From Betaproteobacteria bacterium (GTDB taxonomy: Bacteria > Pseudomonadota > Gammaproteobacteria > Burkholderiales > CAIKXV01): DNA of 64,000 nt. Positions within the stretch are counted from its first letter, which is position 1. Each line of letters opens with the position of its first letter. Shown one piece after another: positions 17,090-26,646 of the stretch. The notes beneath the pieces were generated by a model. That model was not told where the DNA came from. It did not search any database and was given only the letters and a program-made list of their open reading frames with translations. The stretch is from the NCBI GenBank assembly GCA_947458265.1, contig CANGYF010000007.1:62001-126000 (forward strand), in the 5' to 3' direction. The position numbers were made by a program, and so were the translations under genes.

Positions 17090-18057
17090 TCCGTTATGGC
17101 GGCGGCGGCGAGCGCACGCCGGGCCGCATGGTATTCCGAGGCAAGCCGCGCGACCACGGCGGCCACTGGTTGCACCGCGTCGATCGCGCCCACGCCCTGC
17201 CCGGCGCCCCAGATCGTCTTCCAGGCCGGCGGCCGGTCGTCGCGCCTGCGGTAGCTCGCGCCGGGTTCCGGCGCCGGCAGGTTGTCCGGGTCGAGCCCCG
17301 CCGCAGCGATCGACGGCTTCAGGTAGTTGCCGTGCACGCCGGAGAACAGCGACGTGTAGGCGATGTCGGCGGCGCTGGCATCGACGATCATCGACTTGTA
17401 GGCGTCGCCGGCATTGGATTCATCGGTAGCGATGAAGCGCGTACCGATGTAGGCCAGGTCGGCCCCCATCGCCTGCGCAGCGAGGATGCCGCTGCCGGTT
17501 GCGATCGCACCGGACAGCGCGACCAGCCCGTCGTAGAACGCACGCACCTCGGACAGCAGCGCGAACGGCGACAGCGTGCCGGCGTGGCCCCCGGCACCGG
17601 CGCATACCAGCACCAGTCCATCGACTCCAGCCTTCAGCGCGCGGCGCGCGTGGCGGGTGCTGATCACGTCGTGCAGCACGATACCGCCATAGGCATGGAT
17701 GCGCGGCACGATGTCGTCGGGCGCGGACAGGGAGGTGATCACCACCGGCACCCGGTTGGCCACGACCACGTCGATGTCCTGTTCGAGCCGCGCGTTGGCC
17801 CGGTTGACGATCAGGTTGACCGCATGCGGTGCCACGCGCGCGCCCGGATGGGCCGCGGCATGCGCGGCACAGGCCGACGAGATCTGCCGCAGCCAGGCGT
17901 CGAGCAGTTCCGGCGGCCGCGCGTTGAGCGAAGGGATGGCGCCGACGATGCCGCTGGTGCACTGGGCGACCACCAGTTCCGGGCCCGAGACCAGGAACAT
18001 CGGGGCACCGATCACCGGCAGCGACAGTCGCCCCTGAAGTGCGGCGGGCAGCGCCAT
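17086..18057 (-). CDS. nitronate monooxygenase family flavoprotein
   Basis: 323 residues, FMN-dependent TIM barrel of the NMO/2-nitropropane dioxygenase family. PVIGAPMFLVSGPELV at the N-terminus, the phosphate-binding CAGAGGHAGTLSPFAL with the family His, and GADLAYIGTRFIAT are the hallmarks. Members oxidise alkyl nitronates, but many are general FMN reductases or act on unknown substrates. The start codon shares one base with the stop of the GGDEF-EAL gene (TGATG), and its stop overlaps the enoyl-CoA hydratase start, so the three genes are translationally linked. Confidence 0.87.
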   Translation of the reverse strand: MALPAALQGRLSLPVIGAPMFLVSGPELVVAQCTSGIVGAIPSLNARPPELLDAWLRQISSACAAHAAAHPGARVAPHAVNLIVNRANARLEQDIDVVVANRVPVVITSLSAPDDIVPRIHAYGGIVLHDVISTRHARRALKAGVDGLVLVCAGAGGHAGTLSPFALLSEVRAFYDGLVALSGAIATGSGILAAQAMGADLAYIGTRFIATDESNAGDAYKSMIVDASAADIAYTSLFSGVHGNYLKPSIAAAGLDPDNLPAPEPGASYRRRDDRPPAWKTIWGAGQGVGAIDAVQPVAAVVARLASEYHAARRALAAAAITE

Positions 18058-20552
18058 CAGCCTGCCCGTCCGCCGGCCAGGCCCGCCTCGCGCAGCGCTG
18101 CCCGGTCCACGACCGGCGCGCCGTAGAGGTATCCCTGCGCCCAGTCGACGCCCAGCTCACGCAGCACCCCGGCGGTACCCGCATCCTCGACGCACTCGGC
18201 CACCGTGGTGAGATGGAACTTCCGGGCGGTGCCGACAATGGACTCCAGCAGTTGCCGGACGCGCGAATCGCCGAGCGCCCGCGCCACCATCCAGCCTTCG
18301 ATCTTCAGGAACTGGATCGGCAGGTCGGCGAGGTACTGGAAGGACGAGTAGCCGCTGCCGAAGTCGTCGAGCGCGAGCAGGAAGCCGGCATCGACCAGCG
18401 GCTTCAGGTTCGCCTTGAGCGCGGCGAGCTCGCCGCCCTGGCGCTCGGTGATCTCGATCACGAAGCTGCGCTCGACCGACTCGGCCATGCGCAGCACGGC
18501 CGCACGCTCGATCAGCCACTCGACGCTTTTCGCACTGGCCAGGAACTGCGGCGACAGGTTGATGAAGCAGGTCTGGCGTCCGGCCGCGGCGGTGGCAGCG
18601 GCGCTGCCGCGGCCGCCCTTGCCACCGGATGCCCTGGCGCCGGACGCCTTCGCCCCCTTGCCCTCATTGCCCTCATTTCCCTCATTTCCCGAGGGCGGCC
18701 AGGCCTGCGCGCTCAGCGCGTGCTCCGCAATCGCCTGGTCGATCTCGGCGGACAGCTGCAGGGACTCGGCGGCCTCGATGAACTGGGACGCCAGGATCAC
18801 GCGGTCATCCGACGCGATGATGCGCGCGAACGCTTCGACCCCGACCTGCTGCCCGCTGCGCAGGTCGATGATCGGCTGGAACGCGGCGACCACGCGCGAC
18901 TCCTGCAAGGCGGCCTGCACCTGGGAGCGCTCCCACACGACGCTGCCACGGTGCCCGTCGGCGGTGCCGATGCACAGCACGCGGTCGCGTCCGGCCTCCT
19001 TCGCTTCGTAGAGCAGGCCATCCGCCTCGGCCAGCATCTGCATCGAGGACTCCAGTGCGGGCCTGTACACCGAGATGCCCAGGCTGACCGTCACGGCGGG
19101 CTCTGCCTGGCCGGACGTCGGGCTGGTCTCCTTGACATGCTGGCGCATGCGCTCGCCTGCCGCCAGCGCACCCGGCACGTCCAGACCGTGGAAGCAGATC
19201 AGGAACTCCTCGCCGCCCCAGCGCGCGACCCAGTCGCCGCCGCGCAACGTCGACTTCACCAGCTGGGCGACACGGCGCAGCGTGCGGTCACCCACCTCGT
19301 GCCCGAACTGGTCGTTGACGCGCTTGAAGTGGTCGATGTCAAGCAGGGCCAGCGCGAACGGCGAACGGGTACGCCGCGCCCGGTTCCACTCGAGCTGCAG
19401 CCGCGCCTCGGCCGCGCGCCGGTTCGGCAGCGCGGTGAGGTAGTCTTCCATCGCCAGGCGGGTGATCTCCTGCTCGGCCTGCTTGCGCTCGGACACGTCA
19501 CGGCCGACCGATACCCAGTGCTCGACGGTGCCGTCGCTGCCGGGCACCGGCACCACGGACAGGTCGATCCAGAACGGGGTGCCGTCCTTGCGGTAGTTCA
19601 CCAGCTCGGCGCGCACCGCACGACCGGCGCGCATGCGTGCGCGCAGGCGGTCGTACGCGGTGCCGGGCGTCTTGCGGCCATGCAGGAAGCGCGGATGGCG
19701 CCCCAACACCTCTTCCGGTTCGTAGCCGGTGACGGTGACGAAGGCCTTGTTCACGTACTCGATCTGGAACGACGGGTCGGTGATCAGCACCAGGTCGTTC
19801 GATGCCTCGACCGCGGCCGACAGCAGGCGCCGCTGCGCGATGTCGCGGTCCACCCGCGACACGTTGACCGCCATGCACTGCAGCTCTTCGCGCTCGGCTG
19901 CCTGCTGCATGAAGGCGATGATGTCCAGCGTCACCGGCTCGCGATCGACGCCGAGCGTGCGTACCTGCGCCCGCCCCGGCCGGCCGCTCTTCACCGACTG
20001 CTCGACGATATCGACCAGCTTCTCGACCGGTATGAAGCGCCCGGCCGGCACACCGATCAGGTGCTCAGGCACGGTACCCAGGAAAGCGGCGAATGCCTCG
20101 TCCGCCTGTACGATCACGCCATCGGTCAAGCGCAGCGAGAAGCGCCCGACGCTCAACGCATCGAGGAACTCTTCCTGCAGCTGCGCCTTCAGCCGCCGCT
20201 CACGCTGTGTGACCGCCTGCATCAGTTCGCCGAGCGAGGCATCGACGACCAGCGTGGTCAGCCGGTCCGAAATCTCCAGCGCCTGCACCAGGTGAGGCCA
20301 TGGGGCATCGCCAGCCGCAGCAGCGGCCTGCAGCGCCGCACGCAGCGCGGCCTCCATGCTGCACAGCCGCTCGCGCAGCGCGGCAGCCGCCTGCGACCCT
20401 GCCTCATCGTCGGGCGCCGCCGACACATCGACCGGCGCAGGCAATGGCAGCAGGGGCTGGTCCGCGGCTGGTGCATCCAGATGCTCGCCGGCGACCGCGG
20501 CTGCGATCGCCTGCCGTAGCAGGCTGCGGTGCCCGTCGAGCGCGCGCAACAT
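18057..20552 (-). CDS. PAS-PAS-GGDEF-EAL cyclic-di-GMP signalling protein
   Basis: 831 residues, no membrane segment. The order is an N-terminal helical region (1-125), PAS (about 130-235), PAS (about 240-358, NYRKDGTPFWIDLSV), GGDEF (370-530) and EAL (545-831). The cyclase site is intact (GGEEF 446-450) with an inhibitory-site RxxD at 437-440. The EAL domain is atypical: the signature is EAF (573-575), the usual KID reads KIE (Glu752), and a low-complexity insertion NEGNEGNEG... spans 622-658 before the NLS motif (665-667). DDFGSGYSS, EITE and AECVED are kept. Phosphodiesterase activity may be altered. ATG 20552 follows GGAG about 11 bases away. It leads the run with nitronate monooxygenase. 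Confidence 0.9.
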   Translation of the reverse strand: MLRALDGHRSLLRQAIAAAVAGEHLDAPAADQPLLPLPAPVDVSAAPDDEAGSQAAAALRERLCSMEAALRAALQAAAAAGDAPWPHLVQALEISDRLTTLVVDASLGELMQAVTQRERRLKAQLQEEFLDALSVGRFSLRLTDGVIVQADEAFAAFLGTVPEHLIGVPAGRFIPVEKLVDIVEQSVKSGRPGRAQVRTLGVDREPVTLDIIAFMQQAAEREELQCMAVNVSRVDRDIAQRRLLSAAVEASNDLVLITDPSFQIEYVNKAFVTVTGYEPEEVLGRHPRFLHGRKTPGTAYDRLRARMRAGRAVRAELVNYRKDGTPFWIDLSVVPVPGSDGTVEHWVSVGRDVSERKQAEQEITRLAMEDYLTALPNRRAAEARLQLEWNRARRTRSPFALALLDIDHFKRVNDQFGHEVGDRTLRRVAQLVKSTLRGGDWVARWGGEEFLICFHGLDVPGALAAGERMRQHVKETSPTSGQAEPAVTVSLGISVYRPALESSMQMLAEADGLLYEAKEAGRDRVLCIGTADGHRGSVVWERSQVQAALQESRVVAAFQPIIDLRSGQQVGVEAFARIIASDDRVILASQFIEAAESLQLSAEIDQAIAEHALSAQAWPPSGNEGNEGNEGKGAKASGARASGGKGGRGSAAATAAAGRQTCFINLSPQFLASAKSVEWLIERAAVLRMAESVERSFVIEITERQGGELAALKANLKPLVDAGFLLALDDFGSGYSSFQYLADLPIQFLKIEGWMVARALGDSRVRQLLESIVGTARKFHLTTVAECVEDAGTAGVLRELGVDWAQGYLYGAPVVDRAALREAGLAGGRAG
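18660..18686. repeat. 9-base in-frame tandem repeat within the EAL domain
   Basis: Three units of (G/T)CCCTCATT encode Asn-Glu-Gly three times on the minus strand (residues 623-631). Because the period is a multiple of three, copy change would alter loop length without breaking the frame. It lies in the linker insertion of the EAL domain. Confidence 0.8.
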
Positions 20553-20604
20553 CGGCGCGAATCTCCTCTGACCGCCTGACGCGTCGTTCACCGTGCAGAC
20601 GCCT

Positions 20605-21636
20605 TCAGCTGCATGCCGCCCCGCTCGCCACCGCCGCCACACGCGGCCCGAGGCTTCTGTCGCCAGAACCCGGCAGCAGGACGCCGCGGCGCACCGCAGT
20701 CATCTCCGCCAGGATGGACACCGCGATCTCGGGCGGGGTCTTGCTGCCGATCGGCAGCCCAACCGGGCCGAACAGGCGTGCGATCTCGGCCTCGGACAGG
20801 TCGAAATCGGCGAGTCGGCGGCGCCGCTTCTCGTTGTTGGCGCGCGAGCCCAGCGCACCGACGTAGAACGCCGGCGATTTCAGCGCCTCCATCAGCGCCA
20901 GGTCGTCCAGCTTGGGATCGTGGGTCAGTGCAACCACTGCGCAACGACTGTCGAGCTCCATCGCCACCACCGTGTCATCCGGCATCGTGCGCACCAGGTC
21001 GACCCCGGGCACGTCCCAGCCAAATACATACTCGTCACGAGGGTCGCACACCGTGACACGATAGTCGAGGGTGCGCGCCATCTCGGCAAGATAGCGCGAG
21101 AGCTGTCCGGCACCGATAAGCAGCAGGCGCCATAGCGGGCCGTGCACGGTCTGCAGAGTCTTCCCGTCGTACGAGAGGATGGAATTGCGCGATCCCGGTG
21201 CCAGGGTCATCCGCCCGGTCTGCATGTCGAGACTGCGCACGGTCAGCTCGCGCCGGTCGCTGGCTGCGAGCAGTTGCTCGAGCATGTCCAGTGGATGCGG
21301 ATCCAGCGCCGGATCGGCCACCGGCTCGACGACGATCGCAAGCCGGCCTCCGCAGGGCAGGCCGAACCGTTCGGCCTGCTCACGCGTGACACCGTAGGTC
21401 AGAAGCTTCGGCTGCGCCGGTGCCGCCACGCCAGTGAGCTTCTCGATCATGTCGTCTTCCACGCAGCCGCCGGATACCGAACCCGACACCATGCCGTCGC
21501 CGCGGATCGCCAGCATCGCGCCGACCGGGCGCGGGGCGGAACCCCAGGTCTCGACGACCGTGGCCAGGGTGACGCCGTGGCCTTCCTTGCGCCAGGCGAC
21601 CGCCGAGCGCAGCACTTCCAGATCGACGCTGTCCAT
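20605..21636 (-). CDS. XdhC/CoxI family protein
   Basis: 343 residues. The N-terminal XdhC_CoxI domain has TLATVVETWGSAPRPVGAMLAI and SGGCVEDDM (the conserved Cys region); the C-terminal Rossmann domain (about 165-310) has LLIGAGQLSRYLAE and VALTHDPKLDDLALMEAL. XdhC proteins bind molybdenum cofactor, help sulfurate it, and insert it into xanthine-oxidase-family enzymes. A target of this class, the IorB-like subunit at 57668-59914, is in the window but 36 kb away. It is 52 bases upstream of the GGDEF-EAL gene on the same strand and may be cotranscribed with it. Confidence 0.88.
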   Translation of the reverse strand: MDSVDLEVLRSAVAWRKEGHGVTLATVVETWGSAPRPVGAMLAIRGDGMVSGSVSGGCVEDDMIEKLTGVAAPAQPKLLTYGVTREQAERFGLPCGGRLAIVVEPVADPALDPHPLDMLEQLLAASDRRELTVRSLDMQTGRMTLAPGSRNSILSYDGKTLQTVHGPLWRLLLIGAGQLSRYLAEMARTLDYRVTVCDPRDEYVFGWDVPGVDLVRTMPDDTVVAMELDSRCAVVALTHDPKLDDLALMEALKSPAFYVGALGSRANNEKRRRRLADFDLSEAEIARLFGPVGLPIGSKTPPEIAVSILAEMTAVRRGVLLPGSGDRSLGPRVAAVASGAACS

Positions 21637-21721
21637 TGCACCAGCCTCCTGCGGACCAAACCCCTAGTCTATCCGCTGCACGGGTACGTGTCCCCGGTGC
21701 AAGGCCTGCGCACGACCGGCA

Positions 21722-23113
21722 TCAGGCGCGTCGCCAGAGCGTGCCGCCGGCGCCGTCCTCCAGCACGATGCCACCGGCCAGGAGCTGCGCGCGGATCGCG
21801 TCGGCGGTAGCGAAATCGCGGGCCTTCTTCGCCGCGGCCCGTTCGGCGATCTTCGCCTCGATCGCCGCCGCATCGAGGATGCCGGAAGGGGCGTCCCCGG
21901 CGGCCGACTGCAGGAAAGCCAGCGGATCGCGCTCGAGCAGGCCGAGCCCGCGACCGAGCGTGCGCAGCAGGCGGGCCGTACCCGGATCCCGGGTACGGTT
22001 CAGCTCGCCGGCGAGGTCGAACAGAACCGCGATCGCCTCCGGGGTATTGAAGTCGTCGTCCATGGCCGCCTTGAAGCGGGCTGCCCGCGGCTCGTCCCAG
22101 TCGATCGCCGCGTCGGCTGCGGCATCGGTCCCGTCCACGCCCTTGAGCGACGTGTACAGCCGGGCGAGCGCCTGGCGCGCGTCGTCGAGGTGCCGGTCGG
22201 AATAGTTCAGCGGACTGCGGTAGTGCGCGCGGGCGATGAAGAACCGGACCACCTCGGCATCGTAGCGCGCGAGCACCTCGCGCACGGTGAAGAAGTTTCC
22301 GAGCGACTTCGACATCTTCTCGTCGTCGACGCGCACGAAGCCGTTGTGCATCCAGTAGCGTACGAACGGCCGGCCGTTCGCTCCCTCGGACTGCGCGATC
22401 TCGTTCTCGTGATGGGGGAACTGGAGGTCCTGGCCGCCGCCATGGATGTCGAAGGTCTCGCCGAGCAGCGCCGCCGACATCGCCGAGCACTCGATATGCC
22501 AGCCCGGACGCCCGCGGCCCCACGCCGACTCCCAGAAGGGCTCGCCTTCCTTGCTGCGCTTCCAGAGCACGAAATCGAGCGGGTCGCGCTTGCCGGAGTT
22601 GACCTCGACGCGCTCCCCGGCGCGCAGGTCCTCCAGGGACTTGCCGGACAGCTTTCCATAGCCGGGGAAGTCGCGCACCGAGTAGTTCACGTCGCCATCG
22701 CTGGCGACGTAGGCCAGGCGGGCACCCTCGAGGCGGTCGATGATCGCCTGCATCTGCGGCACGTACTCGGTGGCGCGCGGCTCATGGTCGGGCTTGATCA
22801 CCCCCAGCGCCGCGGCATCCTCGTCCATCGCGTCGATGAAGCGCTGGGTCAGCGTGCCGATCGACTCGCCGTTCTCGGCGGCACGCCGGATGATCTTGTC
22901 GTCGATGTCGGTGATGTTGCGCACGTAGGTCACCGCGTAGCCGCTGCTGCGCAGCCAGCGGGTGACCAGGTCGAACACCACCATCACGCGCGCGTGGCCG
23001 AGGTGGCAATAGTCGTAGACGGTCATGCCGCAAACGTACATGCGGACCTTGCCCGGCTCGAGCGGAACGAACGGCTGCTTGTCGCGTGCCAGCGTGTTGT
23101 AGATTCGGAGCAT
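21722..23113 (-). CDS. cysS: cysteinyl-tRNA synthetase
   Basis: 463 residues, class I synthetase charging tRNA-Cys. HLGH (37-40) is the HIGH motif and KMSKS is at 266-270. The zinc ligands Cys28, Cys209, His234 and Glu238 fall at exactly the Escherichia coli positions. The C-terminal part is the DALR-type helical region. The start is ATG 23113, with a weak ribosome site (GGGACGACG). It is divergent from the TPR gene with a shared 131-base AT-richer promoter region. Confidence 0.97.
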   Translation of the reverse strand: MLRIYNTLARDKQPFVPLEPGKVRMYVCGMTVYDYCHLGHARVMVVFDLVTRWLRSSGYAVTYVRNITDIDDKIIRRAAENGESIGTLTQRFIDAMDEDAAALGVIKPDHEPRATEYVPQMQAIIDRLEGARLAYVASDGDVNYSVRDFPGYGKLSGKSLEDLRAGERVEVNSGKRDPLDFVLWKRSKEGEPFWESAWGRGRPGWHIECSAMSAALLGETFDIHGGGQDLQFPHHENEIAQSEGANGRPFVRYWMHNGFVRVDDEKMSKSLGNFFTVREVLARYDAEVVRFFIARAHYRSPLNYSDRHLDDARQALARLYTSLKGVDGTDAAADAAIDWDEPRAARFKAAMDDDFNTPEAIAVLFDLAGELNRTRDPGTARLLRTLGRGLGLLERDPLAFLQSAAGDAPSGILDAAAIEAKIAERAAAKKARDFATADAIRAQLLAGGIVLEDGAGGTLWRRA

Positions 23114-23142
23114 CGTCGTCCCGGGAAACGGTTGCTGGGAGA

Positions 23143-23170
23143 TTACTTTTTGCGACCGTGCTGGTAGAAT
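23143..23170 (+). promoter_or_regulatory. candidate sigma-70 promoter for the TPR-LDT-ppiAB-lpxH genes
   Basis: TTACTT (23143-23148), 16 bases, TAGAAT (23165-23170), followed by an AT-rich leader of about 70 bases before ATG 23245. It overlaps the divergent cysS leader. Confidence 0.4.
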
Positions 23171-23183
23171 CAGGGGCATTCGA

Positions 23184-23211
23184 ATTATCGTAAGCCTTTG
23201 TACTGATTCAA
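23184..23211 (-). promoter_or_regulatory. candidate sigma-70 promoter for cysS
   Basis: On the minus strand TTGAAT (23211-23206), 16 bases, GATAAT (23189-23184). It gives a leader of about 65 bases before the cysS ATG. Hexamer quality is good for this GC-rich genome. Confidence 0.5.
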
Positions 23212-23244
23212 CATTTTTTAAGCCCGGCGAGAAAAATATAACAT

Positions 23245-24504
23245 ATGCAGTCCCTGCCAACCGCTGATGCCGCCGCCGGGACCCCGGCCGGGTCCAACGA
23301 GACACGCCGGTCGGTGTCGGTCCGAGGCCGATTCCGCAGCCGGGCCGCTGCAGCCGCGCTGCTGTTCGGCCTGTTCTGTGCGACGTCTGCGGTGCAGGCG
23401 GACGACCTGTCGGACGTGCATGCGCTGGTCAAGCAGGGCAACCTGACCCAGGCTACCGAGCGGCTGAATGCATTCCTGGCGAAGAACCCGAAGGACGCAC
23501 GCGCGCGCTTCCTGCGCGGCCTGATCCTCACCGAGCAGAAGCGCCCGGCAGAGGCCATCCGCGTATTCCTCGCGCTGACCGAGGACTATCCGGAACTGCC
23601 CGAACCGTACAACAACCTCGCGGTGCTCTACGCGGCCCAGGGCCAGTTCGACCGGGCACGCCAGATGCTCGAGTCGGCCATCCGTACCCATCCGAGCTAT
23701 GCGACCGCGCACGAGAACCTGGGGGACATCTACGCGAAGATGGCCTCCGAGGCCTACGACCGGGCGCTGCAGCTCGACCGGTCGAATGCCGGCGTGCAGA
23801 CCAAGCTCTCGCTGATCCGGGAACTGTTCTCCGCCAACCCGAAGTTCCAGCGCACACCGCTCGCAGGCGATCCGAAGCAGGTCGTGCTGGCTGCGCAGGC
23901 TCCCCCGGGCGCCTCCATCGCACAGGCAACCAAGGGCGCAGCCGCGCCAGCCCCTGCCTCTCCCACGGCACCCGCGGCCAGCCGGCCGGTGGTCGCACGC
24001 GAGTCGTCCGACGCACAGGCCGCTCAGGCGAAGGCGGCTGTGGCTGCGGCAGCCGCGGCAACTGCGGCTGCAGTTACCCCGCCGGCTGCCCCGCCGGCTG
24101 CCGCCTCGCCTTCGCCTTCGCCTGCAGCTGGGGCAACACCCGCCGCTCCGGCGCCGGTCGCCGGTACCGAGGACGTGCTGCGTACCGTCGAGCAATGGGC
24201 TCAGGCCTGGTCCTCGAACGACGTGAATCGCTACCTGGCGTTCTATTCGAAGGAGTTCAAGGTGCCCGGCGGCGACTCGCGTGCCGACTGGGAGCAGGCA
24301 CGGCGCGAGCGCATCGCCAAACCCAGGAAGATCGAAGTCCGGGTGAGCGCGCCGCAGGTGAAGCCGCTCGGTCCGAACCGCGTGTCGGTGGCCTTCCTCC
24401 AGGACTACCGGTCGTCGACCCTGAAATCAAGCTCACCGAAGACGCTGGTGCTGGTCCGCGTCGGCGACCGCTGGCTGATCGAACAGGAGCAGGTCGGCCG
24501 GTGA
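23245..24504 (+). CDS. exported TPR protein with a C-terminal NTF2-like domain
   Basis: 419 residues. A long n-region (about 30 residues with arginines) precedes a signal-peptide core ending at AVQA, about residue 52. Three to four TPR-like helix pairs follow ([60 protein letters not shown]). An Ala/Pro-rich linker spans about 215-310. From about residue 315 an SnoaL/NTF2-like domain ([20 protein letters not shown]) runs to the end. The same domain ends the next gene product, an L,D-transpeptidase, so the two probably act together at the cell envelope. ATG 23245 has GGCGAG about 10 bases upstream. Confidence 0.85.
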   Translation: MQSLPTADAAAGTPAGSNETRRSVSVRGRFRSRAAAAALLFGLFCATSAVQADDLSDVHALVKQGNLTQATERLNAFLAKNPKDARARFLRGLILTEQKRPAEAIRVFLALTEDYPELPEPYNNLAVLYAAQGQFDRARQMLESAIRTHPSYATAHENLGDIYAKMASEAYDRALQLDRSNAGVQTKLSLIRELFSANPKFQRTPLAGDPKQVVLAAQAPPGASIAQATKGAAAPAPASPTAPAASRPVVARESSDAQAAQAKAAVAAAAAATAAAVTPPAAPPAAASPSPSPAAGATPAAPAPVAGTEDVLRTVEQWAQAWSSNDVNRYLAFYSKEFKVPGGDSRADWEQARRERIAKPRKIEVRVSAPQVKPLGPNRVSVAFLQDYRSSTLKSSSPKTLVLVRVGDRWLIEQEQVGR

Positions 24505-24551
24505 TCAACCTCGCCGCATCGCCCGGGTGAGCGGTACTGCATGAGCGCGCC

Positions 24552-25910
24552 TTGAGCTTCCTCAGCCGTAACCGGCATGGACGGATGAACGACCTGGTAC
24601 CACCGGTCGTTGCGCTGTCGCTGCTGGCCTCGGTCGGCACGGCACTGTTCCTGCTGATGAGCCCTGCCGAGGACGTGCACGCGCTGGCCAGCACGGCGGC
24701 GACCGGCAGCGCGTCGGGACAGGCCGCGCCCCCCGTCGGGCCAGCCGACACGATCGGCTCCGGGACCCGTACAACCAGCGAAGTCGAGACATCGCTGGTG
24801 CGCGGCATCCTCGAGCTCGCGCGCAGCCGTCCGGACGCCGCGCTGGCCGAGATCGACCGGGTGCTGGAGGCCAACCCCAACTTCCGCCTGGCGCACCTGG
24901 TGCGTGGCGACCTGCTGCTGGCCCGCGCCCGCCCGATCGACGGGTTCGGCAATGCGGTGCAACAGCCTCCCGAGGCGGGGACCGAAGGCGCCGACCGGGC
25001 CGAGCGACTCGACGATCTGCGGGCCGAGGCGCGAGCGAGGCTTACCCGGCTCGCAGCCGAGCCACCGCCGGGCCGGGTACCGCGCAACATCCTGCAACTG
25101 GACCCGAGGCAGAGGCATGCCATCGTCGTCGACAGCGCGAAATCGACGCTGTACGTGTTCGAGCAGGTGGACGGCCGGCTGCGCTACGTGAAGGACTACT
25201 ACATCAGTGTCGGCCGCAACGGCATCGACAAGCTGCGCGAGGGCGACAAGCGCACGCCACTGGGCGTCTACCACGTGCGTGCGAACCTGCCGCGGCAGAA
25301 GTTGCCCGACTTCTACGGCAGCGGCGCCCTGCCGATCAACTACCCGAACGAACTCGACCGCATCGAGGGCCGCACCGGCCACGGTATCTGGCTGCATGGC
25401 GTGCCGTCCGACACCTTCGCCCGGCCGCCGCAGTCATCGGACGGCTGCGTGGTCCTTGCCAATCCGGACTTCGACGCCCTGCTGCCGCTGATGCAGATCG
25501 GCCTCACGCCAGTGGTGATTGCCCCGCGCATCGACTGGGTGGATGCAGGCACGGTCGAGGCCAGCCGGGCATCGCTCGCGCAGGCGGTGGAGGCCTGGCG
25601 GCGCGACTGGGAAGGACGGGACATGCAGGCCTACCTGCGGCATTATTCGCCCGCGTTCAGCGGCGGCAGCGCGGCGCGCGACCTGGCCGTCTGGTCCGAA
25701 CAGAAGAGCCAGGTCAACGCGAGCAAGACCTGGGTGCGCATTGGACTGCGCAACACCAGCATGTTCCTCGATCCGAACCGCGATAATCTCGCGGTCGTGC
25801 AGTTCGAGCAGGACTACGCCAGCAACAACCTCAACCAGCAGATGCGCAAGCGCCAGTACTGGAAACTGGAGGGCGGCAGGTGGCGCATCGTGTACGAAGG
25901 AAACGCGTGA
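24552..25910 (+). CDS. YkuD-type L,D-transpeptidase with C-terminal NTF2-like domain
   Basis: 452 residues from TTG 24552. A membrane-spanning or signal segment (about 15-37) follows a basic stretch (RNRHGR). The YkuD domain (about 188-325) contains His282 in IWLHGVPS and the catalytic Cys299 in SSDGCVVL. A domain from about residue 346 (VEAWRRDWEGRDMQAYLRHY) matches the C-terminal domain of the preceding TPR protein. Such enzymes make 3-3 peptidoglycan cross-links or anchor proteins to peptidoglycan. The alternative ATG 24585 would remove the basic residues before the hydrophobic segment, so I prefer TTG by the positive-inside rule; the start is uncertain. The gene begins 47 bases after the TPR gene. 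Confidence 0.87.
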   Translation: MSFLSRNRHGRMNDLVPPVVALSLLASVGTALFLLMSPAEDVHALASTAATGSASGQAAPPVGPADTIGSGTRTTSEVETSLVRGILELARSRPDAALAEIDRVLEANPNFRLAHLVRGDLLLARARPIDGFGNAVQQPPEAGTEGADRAERLDDLRAEARARLTRLAAEPPPGRVPRNILQLDPRQRHAIVVDSAKSTLYVFEQVDGRLRYVKDYYISVGRNGIDKLREGDKRTPLGVYHVRANLPRQKLPDFYGSGALPINYPNELDRIEGRTGHGIWLHGVPSDTFARPPQSSDGCVVLANPDFDALLPLMQIGLTPVVIAPRIDWVDAGTVEASRASLAQAVEAWRRDWEGRDMQAYLRHYSPAFSGGSAARDLAVWSEQKSQVNASKTWVRIGLRNTSMFLDPNRDNLAVVQFEQDYASNNLNQQMRKRQYWKLEGGRWRIVYEGNA

Positions 25911-25956
25911 CCGTCGGGACGCCCGGCGGCCGCGCAGCAACGGAACAGGAGTCGAT

Positions 25957-26589
25957 GTGCATAGACTGATCCGCAACTGGTTCACGAAGTTCGCGACGCC
26001 GCTGGCCGTCGCGCTGGTCCCGCTCGCGCTGGGCGCCGGGCTTTCCGGCGACGCACTCGCGCAGAAGAACCCGCGCGTCGAGTTCAGCACGAACTACGGC
26101 CCGATCGTGGTCGAGCTCTATCCCGACCGGGCGCCCGAGACCGTGCGCAACTTCCTGCAGTACGTGAAGGAAGGCCATTACGACGGCACGGTGTTCCACC
26201 GTGTGATCCGCGGCTTCATGGCCCAGGGCGGCGGCTTCACCGCCGACTTCAAGGAGAAGCCGACGCGCGAGCCGATCAAGAACGAAGCCGAGATGACCTT
26301 CAAGGCCGGGCTGCGGCACGAGATCGGCACCCTGGCGATGGCGCGCACGCGCGACCCGCACAGCGCGACTGCCCAGTTCTTCATCAACGTCGCACGCAAC
26401 GATTTCCTCGATTTCCGCGAGCGCACCGTGGTCGGGTTCGGCTACGTCGTGTTCGGCCGCGTGATCAAGGGGCTCGAGACCGTCGACCAGATGCTGCAGG
26501 TGCCGACCGGCCCCGGCGGTCCGTTCAAGACCGACGTGCCGGCCAAGCTGCCGGTGATCGAGAAGGCAACGATCATCGGCGGCCGCTGA
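25957..26589 (+). CDS. ppiA: periplasmic cyclophilin-type peptidyl-prolyl isomerase
   Basis: 210 residues. A signal peptide ends at ALA (residue 35). The cyclophilin core has FHRVIRGFMAQGGGF and the active-site regions TATAQFFINV and GYVVFGRVI. It catalyses prolyl cis-trans isomerisation in the periplasm. I chose GTG 25957 because AGGAG lies 5 bases upstream and the signal peptide follows directly; no ATG fits. It forms a tandem with the cytoplasmic paralogue ppiB, the usual Burkholderiales arrangement. Confidence 0.93.
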   Translation: MHRLIRNWFTKFATPLAVALVPLALGAGLSGDALAQKNPRVEFSTNYGPIVVELYPDRAPETVRNFLQYVKEGHYDGTVFHRVIRGFMAQGGGFTADFKEKPTREPIKNEAEMTFKAGLRHEIGTLAMARTRDPHSATAQFFINVARNDFLDFRERTVVGFGYVVFGRVIKGLETVDQMLQVPTGPGGPFKTDVPAKLPVIEKATIIGGR

Positions 26590-26646
26590 ACGGCAGCCCG
26601 ACGCATCGCCTTCCGGCCCAACGACCTTCCAGAGGAGCGCAACACC

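Noticed and set aside
14828-17254. 808-codon plus-strand frame opposite the amidase and enoyl-CoA hydratase genes
   Set aside because: Composition is that of a shadow frame; both opposite-strand proteins have intact catalytic motifs.
18660-18686. Start of a CRISPR array
   Set aside because: Three 9-base units inside a coding frame with no spacers; a codon-period microsatellite.
24541-24555. Four-codon mini-frame ATG AGC GCG CCT TGA overlapping the L,D-transpeptidase TTG
   Set aside because: Could be a coupling leader, but it has no clear ribosome site and is too short to support.
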